Assembly (NCBI GenBank): GCA_030621655.1
Contig: JAUXHH010000001.1
Location: 1 to 42,389 of the forward strand
DNA from: Desulfobacterales bacterium
GTDB taxonomy: Bacteria > Desulfobacterota > Desulfobulbia > Desulfobulbales > BM004
DNA length: 42,389 nt
Direction of reading: 5' to 3'
Position numbers and translations under genes: made by a program. Position 1 is the stretch's first letter. The number at the start of each line of letters is the position of its first letter. This document shows positions 25,267 to 34,675 of this stretch, piece by piece. The notes under the pieces were generated by a model, which ran no database searches, was not told where the DNA came from, and saw only the letters and a list, made by a program, of their open reading frames with translations.

Positions 25267-25929
25267 ATGCTAACTGAGACACAGGAAGAAATTCTTGAAT
25301 CAATCTGGTCTGTTGGAGACAGACAGCACAATACAATTGAGGCTGTAAAAAAACGGTGTACTGTTGACTTTACAGAGGCTGATCTTGATGACATGGAACG
25401 ACAGGAATTAATTACCAGGGATCAAGACGAGATCCACCTGGCCAATAAAGGAAAATCCATAGCTGAGATCATTATAAGAAGACATAGACTGGCTGAGATT
25501 CTGGTGTCGAGTATTCTGAAGCTCAAACAATCCGACATGGAAGATATTGCCTGCAAAGTTGAACACAGTCTGCTCCCAGAGGTCGAAGAGTCAATTTGCA
25601 CCCTGCTGGGTCATCCTGAATTCTGTCCAGACGGAAAAAGAATTCCACCGGGAAGATGCTGCTCCGGTAAACGAAAGGCCATAGATAGCAGTGTCGTAAG
25701 TTTAAAGGAGCTTTCTCCAGGAGAAAGCGGAAAGATCACCTATATAAAACCGGACAACCACTCAAGCTTCCATCAACTTATTTCTTTTGGACTCCATCCC
25801 GGTGTTGTAGTTACCGTACACAGAAAAAATCCGGCGTTTTGTATAAAGTTTGAAAATACAGAGCTTGCACTTGATGACAACGTTGCGGGGAATATTTATG
25901 TCTGGAAATTAACAAATGGTGAACCATAG
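25267..25929 (+). CDS. DtxR/MntR-family regulator with C-terminal FeoA domain
   Basis: The N-terminal ~65 residues form a winged-helix domain (MLTETQEEILESIW), followed by the DtxR dimerisation/metal-binding region (about 70-125; RRHRLAEILVSSIL and ACKVEHSLLPEVEESI hold His and Glu ligands typical of the family). Residues ~145-218 form a FeoA/SH3-like domain (LKELSPGESGKITYI, FGLHPGVVVTVH). A cysteine-containing link (FCPDGKRIPPGRCC) joins the two. The gene starts 62 bases after feoB behind ATAGGAGA, so an iron-responsive regulator of feoB is likely. Metal specificity for Fe2+ over Mn2+ is inferred from the neighbour. Confidence 0.88.
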   Translation: MLTETQEEILESIWSVGDRQHNTIEAVKKRCTVDFTEADLDDMERQELITRDQDEIHLANKGKSIAEIIIRRHRLAEILVSSILKLKQSDMEDIACKVEHSLLPEVEESICTLLGHPEFCPDGKRIPPGRCCSGKRKAIDSSVVSLKELSPGESGKITYIKPDNHSSFHQLISFGLHPGVVVTVHRKNPAFCIKFENTELALDDNVAGNIYVWKLTNGEP

Positions 25930-26020
25930 CCCTGGTTTCTCACAAGCCGAGACGCCGGATAGACAAAGTGTGCTGAAATGTTCGAGAGAAATGCGGGCTA
26001 GGTTCCCTCGCTTAGCACCA

Positions 26021-26065
26021 TGAGCACAAAAAACCCCGGAATATTTCCGGGGTTTTTTGTGCTCA
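26021..26065. terminator. Perfect 21-bp bidirectional terminator
   Basis: Arms 26021-26041 and 26045-26065 are exactly complementary around a 3-base loop. The core is CCCCGGAA/TTCCGGGG, flanked by six A on one side and six T on the other, so it has the form of an intrinsic terminator in both directions. It lies between the convergent regulator gene (+) and the ompH-like gene (-). Confidence 0.9.
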
Positions 26066-26084
26066 AGAAATACACTTATATATC

Positions 26085-26639
26085 TTATTTGTCTTGTTTT
26101 TTAGCCTTTTGTCTAGAGTCAAGCTCTTTTGTTACCAATTCACTGATATCCAGAGTTTTGTCGAAATAGAGTAGGCCCGCACGGGAATCGATTATCATTG
26201 CATAACTGTTTTTTTCACCCATATCTGCAATAACCTTCTGGAGTTCCTGCACTACCGGCTCCATAATCTGTTTCTCCAACTGCTGCATTTCAAACTGGGC
26301 ATCCTCAGACTTGACCTGTAGTTCCCTGACCATTTTCTGGTATTCCCTTTCCTTCTCCTCTCTTACCTGTTGACTCCATACGGAACTCTTTTTTTCGATC
26401 TCAGCCCGCATAGCCTCAACCTCTTCCTGTTCTGTCTGGAATTTTTCCTGGAACTCTAAAACTTTTTCCTCGAGAACCTTTTTTACAGCCTGACCGGATG
26501 AGGAACTCAGGAGTACCTCCTGGATGTTGACTGTAACAATCTCTTTATTTTCTGCAGCTATCGCGTTCGAGCTGACAAGGCAGGCAATTCCCACCCACAA
26601 TGCTACAAGAGAATAAATGCTGACAATTCTTAAATTCAT
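26085..26639 (-). CDS. OmpH/Skp-family periplasmic chaperone
   Basis: Skp-like proteins hold unfolded outer-membrane proteins in the periplasm. An N-terminal signal peptide is visible (hydrophobic residues ~5-25, ending SSNAIAAEN). The mature chain shows the family start IVTVNIQEVLLSSSSGQ and a long charged coiled coil (about residues 45-125) rich in Glu, Lys and Gln. Length 184 after the chosen start. I chose the second ATG (26639) because AGGAGGT lies nine bases upstream of it and only one base from the first ATG. pal is the upstream neighbour on the strand. Confidence 0.85.
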   Translation of the reverse strand: MNLRIVSIYSLVALWVGIACLVSSNAIAAENKEIVTVNIQEVLLSSSSGQAVKKVLEEKVLEFQEKFQTEQEEVEAMRAEIEKKSSVWSQQVREEKEREYQKMVRELQVKSEDAQFEMQQLEKQIMEPVVQELQKVIADMGEKNSYAMIIDSRAGLLYFDKTLDISELVTKELDSRQKAKKQDK

Positions 26640-26747
26640 TTCTTTCATACCTCCTAAAAATTACACTGCGAAAAAGTTTTTACCAATTTTCATTCTTATA
26701 ATCATTTTCAATGTTTGATGCCAACTTGATTTAATGCTCACATAGAG

Positions 26748-26791
26748 AAACCGGGATGGAAGTTGCATAAAACGCCTTCCTATCCCGGTTT
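26748..26791 (-). terminator. Hairpin between pal and the ompH-like gene
   Basis: AAACCGGGAT-GGAAG (26748-26762) pairs with CTTCCTATCCCGGTTT (26776-26791), about 15 bp with one bulged base. On the plus strand it is followed by eight T; on the minus strand, the direction of pal, the T run is poor. It is placed to end or weaken pal transcription before the ompH-like gene. Confidence 0.5.
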
Positions 26792-26838
26792 AATCAATTT
26801 TTTTTACTTACAATAAACTAATTGTGCTGCCAGCCCGG

Positions 26839-27426
26839 TTATTTTACCAAAACAAGGTCATCTCTTCGGTTCTGGGCCCACGATAACTCATCATGCCCAT
26901 ACAGTAAGGGCTTTTCCTCTCCATAACTTATGGTATGCAGACGATCACTGTGAATTCCGAGATTGACCAGATATTTTTTTGCATTGATTGATCTGCGCTC
27001 GCCAAGGGCCATATTATATTCACTGGTTCCCCGTTCATCACAGTTCCCTTCAATGCGAACCTTAACAGCCTTATTCTGTTTTAAATAGTCAGCATTTTTC
27101 TCAAGACGGGTGCGCTGGTCCTGCCTGATATTTGACTTATCAAAATCAAAGTAAACTGGAAGCAATGGTGCAGAAGTCCTTCCTTCAAGGATCTCGTGTT
27201 CTTTATCCATCGAAGCTGCCTGGGCATCCAGAGATTCCTGTTTTGCCGCCATACTCTCTTCATATATTTTTTCATAGCCGGGTTCACCAGGCTGTGGTGC
27301 TCTCTCTTCAGTAGCTGCCCCCATTTCTTCCTCAGCAGTTACTTTCTTCTTAGCGCAGCCGCCCACACTCAATGCAAGCCCAAACGCTATTGTCACAATC
27401 AGTACCAACAACAATGTTTTTCTCAT
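26839..27426 (-). CDS. pal: Peptidoglycan-associated lipoprotein Pal
   Basis: Pal links the outer membrane to peptidoglycan as part of the Tol-Pal system. A lipoprotein signal ends in LSVGGC, a lipobox, with the lipidated Cys at about residue 25. The C-terminal OmpA-like domain (about residues 85-195) has YFDFDKSNIR, EGNCDERGTSEYNMALGERR and the closing NRRDDLV. The ATG at 27426, with GGGAGGAGA upstream, gives a clean signal peptide and 195 residues; the longer frame adds 25 residues without lipoprotein features. The tolQRAB genes are not in this window. Confidence 0.92.
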   Translation of the reverse strand: MRKTLLLVLIVTIAFGLALSVGGCAKKKVTAEEEMGAATEERAPQPGEPGYEKIYEESMAAKQESLDAQAASMDKEHEILEGRTSAPLLPVYFDFDKSNIRQDQRTRLEKNADYLKQNKAVKVRIEGNCDERGTSEYNMALGERRSINAKKYLVNLGIHSDRLHTISYGEEKPLLYGHDELSWAQNRRDDLVLVK

Positions 27427-27438
27427 TTTCTCCTCCCT

Positions 27439-27825
27439 TGGGAATATTATCTCAACAACATAAAGTACAATAGCAAAACACCTACACAATTTCCTTTTCA
27501 TTTAGTCTATTTTTTCAACTATTTCCATAGGAACCTTTAACTGATTATCATTCTATATGGAATACGTTTAAAAAATATAACTACCTAAAAAGATTTCAAG
27601 CCCAATTAGGCTCGGCAAAATATCTACGTTCGGTATTCTTTTAGAAAACCACAAAGCACCTTATAGAAAAGTTGCTTTAGATTCAATATTTTTTTACTCC
27701 CAATCCATTTTATAAAAATTTTACACAACTAAAATTAAAGCCTTTCATAATGTACTAAGTAATTTTATACTCACGTATATTTAGCGAAAACACTTTAAAA
27801 AACAACCCGTAAATTTTCTATTGAT
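27439..27825. other. AT-rich divergent gap between pal and glgP
   Basis: About 400 bases separate the pal start from glgP. A weak pal promoter can be read on the minus strand (TTGTAC, 15 bases, TAATAT) just upstream of the start. A short inverted repeat (AGCC/GGCT) lies near 27600. Otherwise I see no gene and no clear RNA. Confidence 0.4.
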
Positions 27826-30036
27826 ATGCAAAATCAATATCACGATACTCTCGTTGACCAAAAAACGATGCTCGACAATATGGTCGCCCAAAGCCCTTTC
27901 GGCAGTTTTTTCGGCATTTCTCAAAAAGCGTTCGACCTCGTTTGGTCCAAACTTACTGCGAAAGACGGCGACTCTGCAGTTTATGTCAGTATGGAAATTG
28001 GAGCTGACCTGGATGTTTTCAATCCAGTTAAAAACTATTTGTTGCAAAATGAAATAACCGACAGCAATGATCCTGTCCTGAGTTCATTTATCAATAAAAC
28101 GCTGCATGGCTCCCCTAAAATCCCAAACTATGGCGGTGGTCTTGGTATTCTGGCCGGGGATACCCTGAAGAGTTTTTCTGCATGTCATATTCCTGTCGCT
28201 GCAATTTCATTGCTTTACAGAAAGGGCTACTTCTCACAACTTGTTGACTCCAAAGTGGGCCAGATAAGCTGGTCAACGGAATGGTCCCCGGAAGACACCC
28301 CCGGTCTCTACCTGTTAAAAAATCCAGAATATCCTGACAGGCAACTCATTATAGAAATCCCCTTCTTTGATGGGCAGGGAAAAGCGGTTATGGCCTATGC
28401 CCAGATCTGGATGAAACTTGAGGTTAATGAAAATCTTGATTTTTTTGTGCCGGAATTTCTCCTCGATTTCAGTTTGCCGGAATCTCCGGAGTGGATACGT
28501 AATGCCTCCAATCATCTTTATGACAGCAGCTCCGAACAGATGAAGGCAATACAGCGTCGCATGTTAGGTGCCGGGGTTATGCCTCTTATGGACATTTTGG
28601 GCCTCACAGCAAACACCATACATCTTAACGAACAGCATGGTGTTGTCTCAGTACTCAACCTCATTGCCGATCATCTCCTACAAAAGCATGGGATAAATTA
28701 TCAGGAAAATGTTAAAGATTCAGATATATTAGAAGCGGCTCAAAAAGTATCTCAAAGGGTCGTTTATACCATACACACACCAGTTAAAGCAGGTCATGAC
28801 CGCTTTGAAAAATCTCTTTATGCAGGCTTAAGCCAAGCAGTCTGCAAGAAAATTCTTGGCCTTCTTGCCAAAGATAAAGATAATCCCTCACTCTATAATT
28901 TCACCCAATTTGCCATGCAGGTGAACAGAGCTGTCAACAGTGTCAGCAGGCTGCACCGTGATGTCACCAAAAAACAGTTCCCGCAATATGCTGAGAAAAT
29001 TACCGCCATAACCAATGGTGTTCATCATCTCACCTGGATAAGTGACGCTAAAGCTGAAGTTTTTGACAGTTTCCCGGAGCTGCAAGGTTGGCGCCAGAAT
29101 CCCGCAGTCTTTGTCAGTGCAGAATCTCTTCTAACAAACAAAAAATTTCGCACTTACCTCGAGCAGGCATGGCAGCATGATACAGAGATACTCATTCAGT
29201 ATGTAAACAACATGCTTGTTATGCATAGACACCAGATTGAAGAAACCTGGATAGATCCACCAAATTTTCTGTCCCTCCTGCATGAGGAGGATATTCCGCT
29301 TACCCCGACTGTCTTTACAATTGGTTTCGCCCGTCGTTTTTCAACCTATAAACGTGCCGACCTCATTTTTGACGACGTTAAGACCCTCACTTCAATTATC
29401 ACTGACCTTGACTATCCTGTAAATTTTCTTTTTGCCGGTAAAGCACATCCTGCCGATGAGCCGGGAAAGTCACTTATCAAGATTATTCTTGATATGCAGG
29501 AAGAGTTGTATGAACGAAGCAATGGATTGGCCAAGCTGGTATTCATCCCTAATTATGACATGGCCATTGCCAAAATGATGGTTTCCGGTGTCCATGCCTG
29601 GTTGAATAGTCCCAAACGTCCATTGGAGGCAAGCGGAACCAGCGGCATGAAAGTTGCCATGAACGGCATACCTAATATCAGTATTCTTGATGGGTGGTGG
29701 ATGGAGGGTTTTCATGACGGGAAGACCGGTTGGAAATTCGGCCTCGATACTCCGGTTGATACTGAGCCTCTGAGTGAAGATCCTGCAGCACTTCTTTACG
29801 AGCAGGATTCTGCCTCATTTTATAAGATGTTCCCCCAGGTTCTCAAAGAATTCTATGACCAGAAATTAAGACCCCGATATATTGATAAGTGCATCAATAA
29901 TATTTTCCTCAATGTACCTATTTTCAACACACACAGGATGATTGCCGAGTACTGTCGAAACTATGCCCTCACTCTTCCATCCCCGGTGGAGAAAAGAATC
30001 AAACGGTTTCAAAAACTATATAAAAGCGAAATTTGA
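27826..30036 (+). CDS. glgP: Alpha-glucan (glycogen/maltodextrin) phosphorylase
   Basis: A GT35 phosphorylase that releases glucose-1-phosphate from alpha-glucans in the cytosol. The PLP-binding lysine is Lys609 in EASGTSGMKVAMNG. The phosphate and glucan-site motifs YGGGLGILAGDTLK, VHLNEQHG-like IHLNEQHG, GFARRFSTYKRADL and LDGWWMEGF are present. At 736 residues it resembles the shorter bacterial/archaeal type rather than the ~830-residue E. coli MalP/GlgP. The ATG lacks a strong ribosome-binding site; the start is unsure by a few residues. It stands alone, without glycogen synthase genes nearby. Confidence 0.92.
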   Translation: MQNQYHDTLVDQKTMLDNMVAQSPFGSFFGISQKAFDLVWSKLTAKDGDSAVYVSMEIGADLDVFNPVKNYLLQNEITDSNDPVLSSFINKTLHGSPKIPNYGGGLGILAGDTLKSFSACHIPVAAISLLYRKGYFSQLVDSKVGQISWSTEWSPEDTPGLYLLKNPEYPDRQLIIEIPFFDGQGKAVMAYAQIWMKLEVNENLDFFVPEFLLDFSLPESPEWIRNASNHLYDSSSEQMKAIQRRMLGAGVMPLMDILGLTANTIHLNEQHGVVSVLNLIADHLLQKHGINYQENVKDSDILEAAQKVSQRVVYTIHTPVKAGHDRFEKSLYAGLSQAVCKKILGLLAKDKDNPSLYNFTQFAMQVNRAVNSVSRLHRDVTKKQFPQYAEKITAITNGVHHLTWISDAKAEVFDSFPELQGWRQNPAVFVSAESLLTNKKFRTYLEQAWQHDTEILIQYVNNMLVMHRHQIEETWIDPPNFLSLLHEEDIPLTPTVFTIGFARRFSTYKRADLIFDDVKTLTSIITDLDYPVNFLFAGKAHPADEPGKSLIKIILDMQEELYERSNGLAKLVFIPNYDMAIAKMMVSGVHAWLNSPKRPLEASGTSGMKVAMNGIPNISILDGWWMEGFHDGKTGWKFGLDTPVDTEPLSEDPAALLYEQDSASFYKMFPQVLKEFYDQKLRPRYIDKCINNIFLNVPIFNTHRMIAEYCRNYALTLPSPVEKRIKRFQKLYKSEI

Positions 30037-30073
30037 TATATTCAGATTAAGCAGCTATGTCAACCATGCTATC

Positions 30074-31537
30074 CTAAAAAGTAGACATGCCAGTTGCCTC
30101 CATCCAACGATACATTATCTGACGGGAAAAAGATTTGTCAGCATAATCAATATAATCAACACTGAATTTTTTCCTGTCCGTATTATTCCACAGCAAATCG
30201 ATATACTTTCTAATATCCATAAATAAAGCTGTGGTTGTAGGCCCGTATACCGCAATATCTGTTTCCAGATTTAGATTATTAAGATTTCTCCTTGTAAAGT
30301 TTGCCGATCCCAATATAACCATGCTTTGCCCTTGCTTGTATTCCACCAAAAGCATCTTGGCATGTGACTGTTCTCCATGTGTATTGCTCCACCTGACAGG
30401 AATCCCCAGCTTAACCAGTTCATCAGCGACCTGCCTGTTGGGGATGCCATTTTTCACTCTGCCAAATGCATCCTTATTAGGGTCAAGAAGAACCTGAACT
30501 GCTGCACTTCGGTTGTAGGCCTTCTTCAGAGCAAAAATAATATTCCTATCTGAAAGGTAGAACGCTATAATTGTTAGTTTGTCTCCAGCACCTGCCTGAT
30601 TTAAAGCAGTGATCAGAACATCCTTAATTTTGCTTTCACTTAATATCTGAACCGTTGTTTCTGTCGCTGCACTTTTCAACTTCATAGTAGTATTAAAAGG
30701 CAAAGTAGGCCCTCCGGAAAAATCAAGTACTGCCTTTTCACTTTGTAAAAGGTCAATTACTGCCTGGCCTTTAAAGTAAATTGCCACATTTCCGTGGGCA
30801 CTGCTCCCGTCATGCGGGTTAGCAGAAGTTACTAATGCGGAATATTCGCCTGCAGCATCACAAATAATAACTTTGCGATGATTGGCCTTAAAATTAAACA
30901 TGGTCAAGTAACTGCGCAGAGAAACACGGCCTTTTCCGAACGGATTTGGCAAAAGAAAACCGGGGCTGTTTCCAAAAGATTTTACAAAGATACGCCAAAA
31001 AGCTGAATAGATAGGATTACTGTCTCGCAACCGATCAAGTTTAGTAAATATCACCTGGATATTTTCTGCTTCCATTCTCTTAAAGTAAGGATTTATAATG
31101 CCGTTATAGACTGTATTTATGGGATCTGTAATTACAACTATCACCATTTCAGGATATTTTATTTTCCTGGCCACAAGGGCATCTGTAATTTCCTGCGCAA
31201 GCCTGCGGTAGGGTGCCTGTTCTTTGCCAATAAAATCATTGAAAAGAAACATATCGAGCACAACAAGACGCCTGGCGCCATTAATCATGTTGAGAACCTT
31301 GTCAAAAATTTCCTGTTGTGAATGACGACTCCCCTCTGCATCAACCCACGTCAGGTCCTTGTAAAAGGCAATTTCGTCAACTGGCCTAATCTGACCAGCA
31401 AAAGAAATCCCTTCCGGTAAAGGCTTATAGGCATTATAACCTCCTACACCAACCAGAAGACATGTGCCAATGAATACCAGGATAAGAAGAAAGCGTAGGC
31501 GTATTTTTTTCGAAATTTGAAAAATGCGTATGCTCAT
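30074..31537 (-). CDS. Membrane-anchored phospholipase D-like protein
   Basis: Two HxK catalytic half-sites are visible: NHRKVIICD followed by SANPHDGSSAHGN (about residues 219-250), and SHAKMLLVE followed by GSANFTRRNLNN (about 400-430). A single hydrophobic segment (about residues 13-31) anchors the N-terminus. Family members include cardiolipin synthases and nucleases; the spacing and one N-terminal anchor do not clearly match ClsA (two anchors). A membrane phospholipid role is plausible. Length 487. AAGGTG precedes the ATG. It converges with glgP across 37 bases and stands alone. Confidence 0.8.
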   Translation of the reverse strand: MSIRIFQISKKIRLRFLLILVFIGTCLLVGVGGYNAYKPLPEGISFAGQIRPVDEIAFYKDLTWVDAEGSRHSQQEIFDKVLNMINGARRLVVLDMFLFNDFIGKEQAPYRRLAQEITDALVARKIKYPEMVIVVITDPINTVYNGIINPYFKRMEAENIQVIFTKLDRLRDSNPIYSAFWRIFVKSFGNSPGFLLPNPFGKGRVSLRSYLTMFNFKANHRKVIICDAAGEYSALVTSANPHDGSSAHGNVAIYFKGQAVIDLLQSEKAVLDFSGGPTLPFNTTMKLKSAATETTVQILSESKIKDVLITALNQAGAGDKLTIIAFYLSDRNIIFALKKAYNRSAAVQVLLDPNKDAFGRVKNGIPNRQVADELVKLGIPVRWSNTHGEQSHAKMLLVEYKQGQSMVILGSANFTRRNLNNLNLETDIAVYGPTTTALFMDIRKYIDLLWNNTDRKKFSVDYIDYADKSFSRQIMYRWMEATGMSTF

Positions 31538-31645
31538 TTTGTCACCTTGCTAAATTACAAATTGTTTTAAAGGTCCACATTGCCCAAATGTTGCCTTTTA
31601 GCAACCTCCATCCGGGTCAAGGTGTCCAATGAAAATGTGAATTAC

Positions 31646-31900
31646 TTATCTGTTTTGAATCTCCAACCACGAAATTACTGCTTCGGATAATTCTTCTTCC
31701 GATGATTTAAATGCATGATTTGCGTTAGGTATTATTTTTTGTTGGTAATTTGCTGAGATTAGCCGTTTTCTCTTTTGAGCATGCATTGCATCATCATATT
31801 TACCAAACTCCGGATATATATCTAAAATCGGTATAAAAACACTTGAAAGATTTTTATAACAATCGAGTTGACCTTCTATAAAAAAACCAACATTTGCAAC
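31646..31900 (-). pseudogene. C-terminal fragment of an alpha/beta-hydrolase-like protein
   Basis: A reading frame of 84 codons on the minus strand runs from just after a TAG (31901-31903) to TAA. It has no usable start near its 5' end. Its translation holds VFIPILDIYPEFGKYDD and IIPNANHAFKSSEEELSEAV, which look like the C-terminal acid strand and histidine region of an alpha/beta hydrolase. The upstream nucleophile-elbow part is missing, so this is probably a decayed gene. The remaining parts of 31538-32025 show nothing else. Confidence 0.6.
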
Positions 31901-32025
31901 CTAGTACTTTCCTGCCATCCAATTGGTGTTGATCTGGCATCACAGACCCTGTAGCTTACTATTTGAATACAAAAACAAATCATTTTACAAGGGAGATTGC
32001 TACCTGCTGATATAAAAAAATCCCA

Positions 32026-34656
32026 ATGCAAAAGCTCCCATGCCGCCAGCATCAACTACTTTCCCTTTCCCCGGGACTTATCACCGCAGTCGTCTTCTTT
32101 GCTTCAGGTATTTGTTGGACCAGGCCCTTAATACTAAGGGATCAGTTTCAGCTGTATAGTATATTATTGTTGTTATTATTAATTTTTGTTTTCTATAAAT
32201 TTAAAGCAAAATGGCATTGCTTTTTTTTCTATTCCCTTCTTGGCCTTCTTTTTTTTCTTATAGGGCATCATCATGTCCAACCACATTTAACCCCACCTGC
32301 AAACCCACATCACATTTTTAATCAAATCACAGAGCAGCAAACTGCAAGTCTTTACGGTGTTTTGGCTGAACATCCGGCAGTGAGCAACTTGCCGTCAGGC
32401 CCCAAAACCCGACTCCTGATGCAGGTAAAATCTTTCCACCAGGCTTCAACCTTGAAACATGAGGCAATAAAACACAAAAAAACATCAGGCCTTATACTGC
32501 TGACTCTGAAAGGATTGATTCCAGATGAACTGAAACCGGGCGACCATTTTCTTGTCAAAACAAAGATATCTCCGGTGAACACATTTTCCACTCCCGGCTC
32601 CTTTAACTATAAAAAACATCTTGCAAACCAATCGATATTTCTCAAGGGGTGGATAGATTCTCCCAGTAATATCATAAAGGTCCAGACAGTCGAATCTTCA
32701 GCCCATCTTTTTGAAATTGCCCCGTTGCTCTATTTCCCCGAATGTATACGTCATCACATTGCCAACTTTATCGATAAGACTCTTACACAACCTGCAAGAG
32801 GCTTATATAAAGCTATCCTGATCGGCGACCGAAGCGATATACCACCTTCTGTGCTTGAGAGTTTCATCAATGCCGGCTGTATTCATATCCTGGCAATCTC
32901 TGGAATGCATATGGGGCTCCTGGCTATTATCACTATAGCCGTCTTGACCTGGCTGCTTAAACGATCAACCTGGCTCCTGCTCCATGCAAATGTACGTAAG
33001 ATTGCTGTCACCATTGCTCTCCTTCCATTGATCGTTTATGCCCTTATTGCAGGTTTCAACATCCCGGTGCTTCGCGCCCTTCTCATGACGACAGTCTTCA
33101 TTTTCGCAATCATTTTCGATCGACCTGGAAACCTTATGAATCACATTCTCCTCGCCGCTCTTCTGATCCTGGCATGGAAACCAACAGCAATTTTCACAGC
33201 CTCTTTCCAGCTTTCCTTCAGTGCAGTTATATCCATAGCCCTTATTTACCCCTTGCTCTTCTACTTCCTCTTCCAAAATTCACCGGATTCTTTGTCAGGC
33301 ATCACAAAAATCGATCGAGTTTCAAAAATGTCTATTACTCAAACAAAATTTGCATTCCCAACAAAATTTCTTAAATGGCTTTTTGCTGCAGTTGCACTAA
33401 CAACAGCAGCTATGCTCGGGACTTTCCCCCTGCTCCTTTTTCACTTTAACAGGATCTCGATGGTTGCCCCATTTACCAATTTATTAGTAGAGCCTCTCAT
33501 ATGTTTCTGGTCTCTTGTTGTCGGAATTATTGCCAGTTTTTTTATCCCTTTGGCGCCGACCATGGCCGGGATTCTTTTAAAGGCAGGCAGTTTCGGCCTT
33601 ATTCTTTCCGAAAAAATTTGCACATTCTTTGCAGCACTGCCTTTTGCCTCACTACGGCTTCCAACTCCATCAATAATGGAAATTACTCTCTTCTATATTT
33701 TAATTCTTAGCATTATATTGACGTTTCACCTGCAGACAACCCGCAAACGTCTTTCGATTCTCATTGCTCTATTCTCTTTTTTCTGTCTTCTGGCAGCTCC
33801 CGCAATCTCTAAAATCTCCAATCAGTTCTCCACATCAACTTCAGTATCTATCCTTGATGTTGGTCACGGGTCCGCAGTTGTCTTGCAATTGCCCTACAAT
33901 AAAAATATTTTAGTTGACGGTGGAGGAGCAGCGAGCGACAATTTCAATATTGGTGAAAGGGTAATAGGACCTTTTCTCTGGAATAAACAACTCAGCCATC
34001 TTGATGCTGTTATTATCAGTCATCCCCACGCAGACCACTACAATGGCCTACCATTTATATTAACCCATTTTCACCCCAAAGAATTATGGGTGAACGGCAT
34101 GACCGGTCATGAGCCGGAATACCGGGAACTTCTTAACTTGGCCACCAAGCTGAACATCGCAATCAAGATTCCCATAACAGATGAGATATTATTTCAGAGT
34201 GGCAAGACACGCCTTCTCTGTGTGCATAATCGCATCCCGGCTGAATATTCTTCAAACAGAACGCCGTTCTCTTCTCCAACCCAGAGACCTAATACAAATG
34301 ATATGAGTATAGTGCTCAGGCTTGAAACTGCAGACAATTCATTCCTTTTCCCGGCAGACATCAGTGCCACAATGGCAAATACCCTGGTATCTGAAAGGAG
34401 AAACATACAGGCGGATATACTCCTGGCGCCACATCATGGCAGCAGGTCATCAATGAGCTTGGATTTTATTGAAACAGTTGCTCCGAAATATATAGCTATT
34501 TCTGCAGGTCGAAACAATCCATTCAATTTTCCTGACAAATCCATCTTTGATCTGCAGCAAAAAGGAATACAAATTTTGACCACCGGCAGGGATGGCACTC
34601 TGACATTTACTGAAGAAGACAAAAAATTAGTTATGAGCAGGTATCAGATTAACTGA
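32026..34656 (+). CDS. comEC: ComEC/Rec2-family DNA uptake channel protein
   Basis: ComEC is the inner-membrane channel for transforming DNA. The N-terminal ~70 residues hold hydrophobic segments; a soluble OB-like part follows (about 80-240); the Competence-domain core begins near ESFINAGCIHILAISGMHMGLLA and contains many transmembrane segments to ~590; the C-terminal ~270 residues are a metallo-beta-lactamase domain with VSILDVGHGSAVV, the metal motif HPHADH and PHHGSRSS. Length 876 is typical of the full three-part type. No good ribosome-binding site precedes the ATG; an in-frame stop lies just upstream. pilT lies next to it, convergently. Confidence 0.9.
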   Translation: MQKLPCRQHQLLSLSPGLITAVVFFASGICWTRPLILRDQFQLYSILLLLLLIFVFYKFKAKWHCFFFYSLLGLLFFLIGHHHVQPHLTPPANPHHIFNQITEQQTASLYGVLAEHPAVSNLPSGPKTRLLMQVKSFHQASTLKHEAIKHKKTSGLILLTLKGLIPDELKPGDHFLVKTKISPVNTFSTPGSFNYKKHLANQSIFLKGWIDSPSNIIKVQTVESSAHLFEIAPLLYFPECIRHHIANFIDKTLTQPARGLYKAILIGDRSDIPPSVLESFINAGCIHILAISGMHMGLLAIITIAVLTWLLKRSTWLLLHANVRKIAVTIALLPLIVYALIAGFNIPVLRALLMTTVFIFAIIFDRPGNLMNHILLAALLILAWKPTAIFTASFQLSFSAVISIALIYPLLFYFLFQNSPDSLSGITKIDRVSKMSITQTKFAFPTKFLKWLFAAVALTTAAMLGTFPLLLFHFNRISMVAPFTNLLVEPLICFWSLVVGIIASFFIPLAPTMAGILLKAGSFGLILSEKICTFFAALPFASLRLPTPSIMEITLFYILILSIILTFHLQTTRKRLSILIALFSFFCLLAAPAISKISNQFSTSTSVSILDVGHGSAVVLQLPYNKNILVDGGGAASDNFNIGERVIGPFLWNKQLSHLDAVIISHPHADHYNGLPFILTHFHPKELWVNGMTGHEPEYRELLNLATKLNIAIKIPITDEILFQSGKTRLLCVHNRIPAEYSSNRTPFSSPTQRPNTNDMSIVLRLETADNSFLFPADISATMANTLVSERRNIQADILLAPHHGSRSSMSLDFIETVAPKYIAISAGRNNPFNFPDKSIFDLQQKGIQILTTGRDGTLTFTEEDKKLVMSRYQIN

Positions 34657-34664
34657 TACCTGCT
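34636..34664. terminator. Hairpin terminator overlapping the comEC stop
   Basis: A 12-bp perfect inverted repeat (arms 34636-34647 and 34653-34664, loop ATTAA) includes the last codons and the stop codon of comEC. A short T run follows on the plus strand, and A/T-rich sequence on the minus side, so it may serve both comEC and the convergent pilT. Confidence 0.6.
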
Positions 34665-34675
34665 TTAGGAATGTT

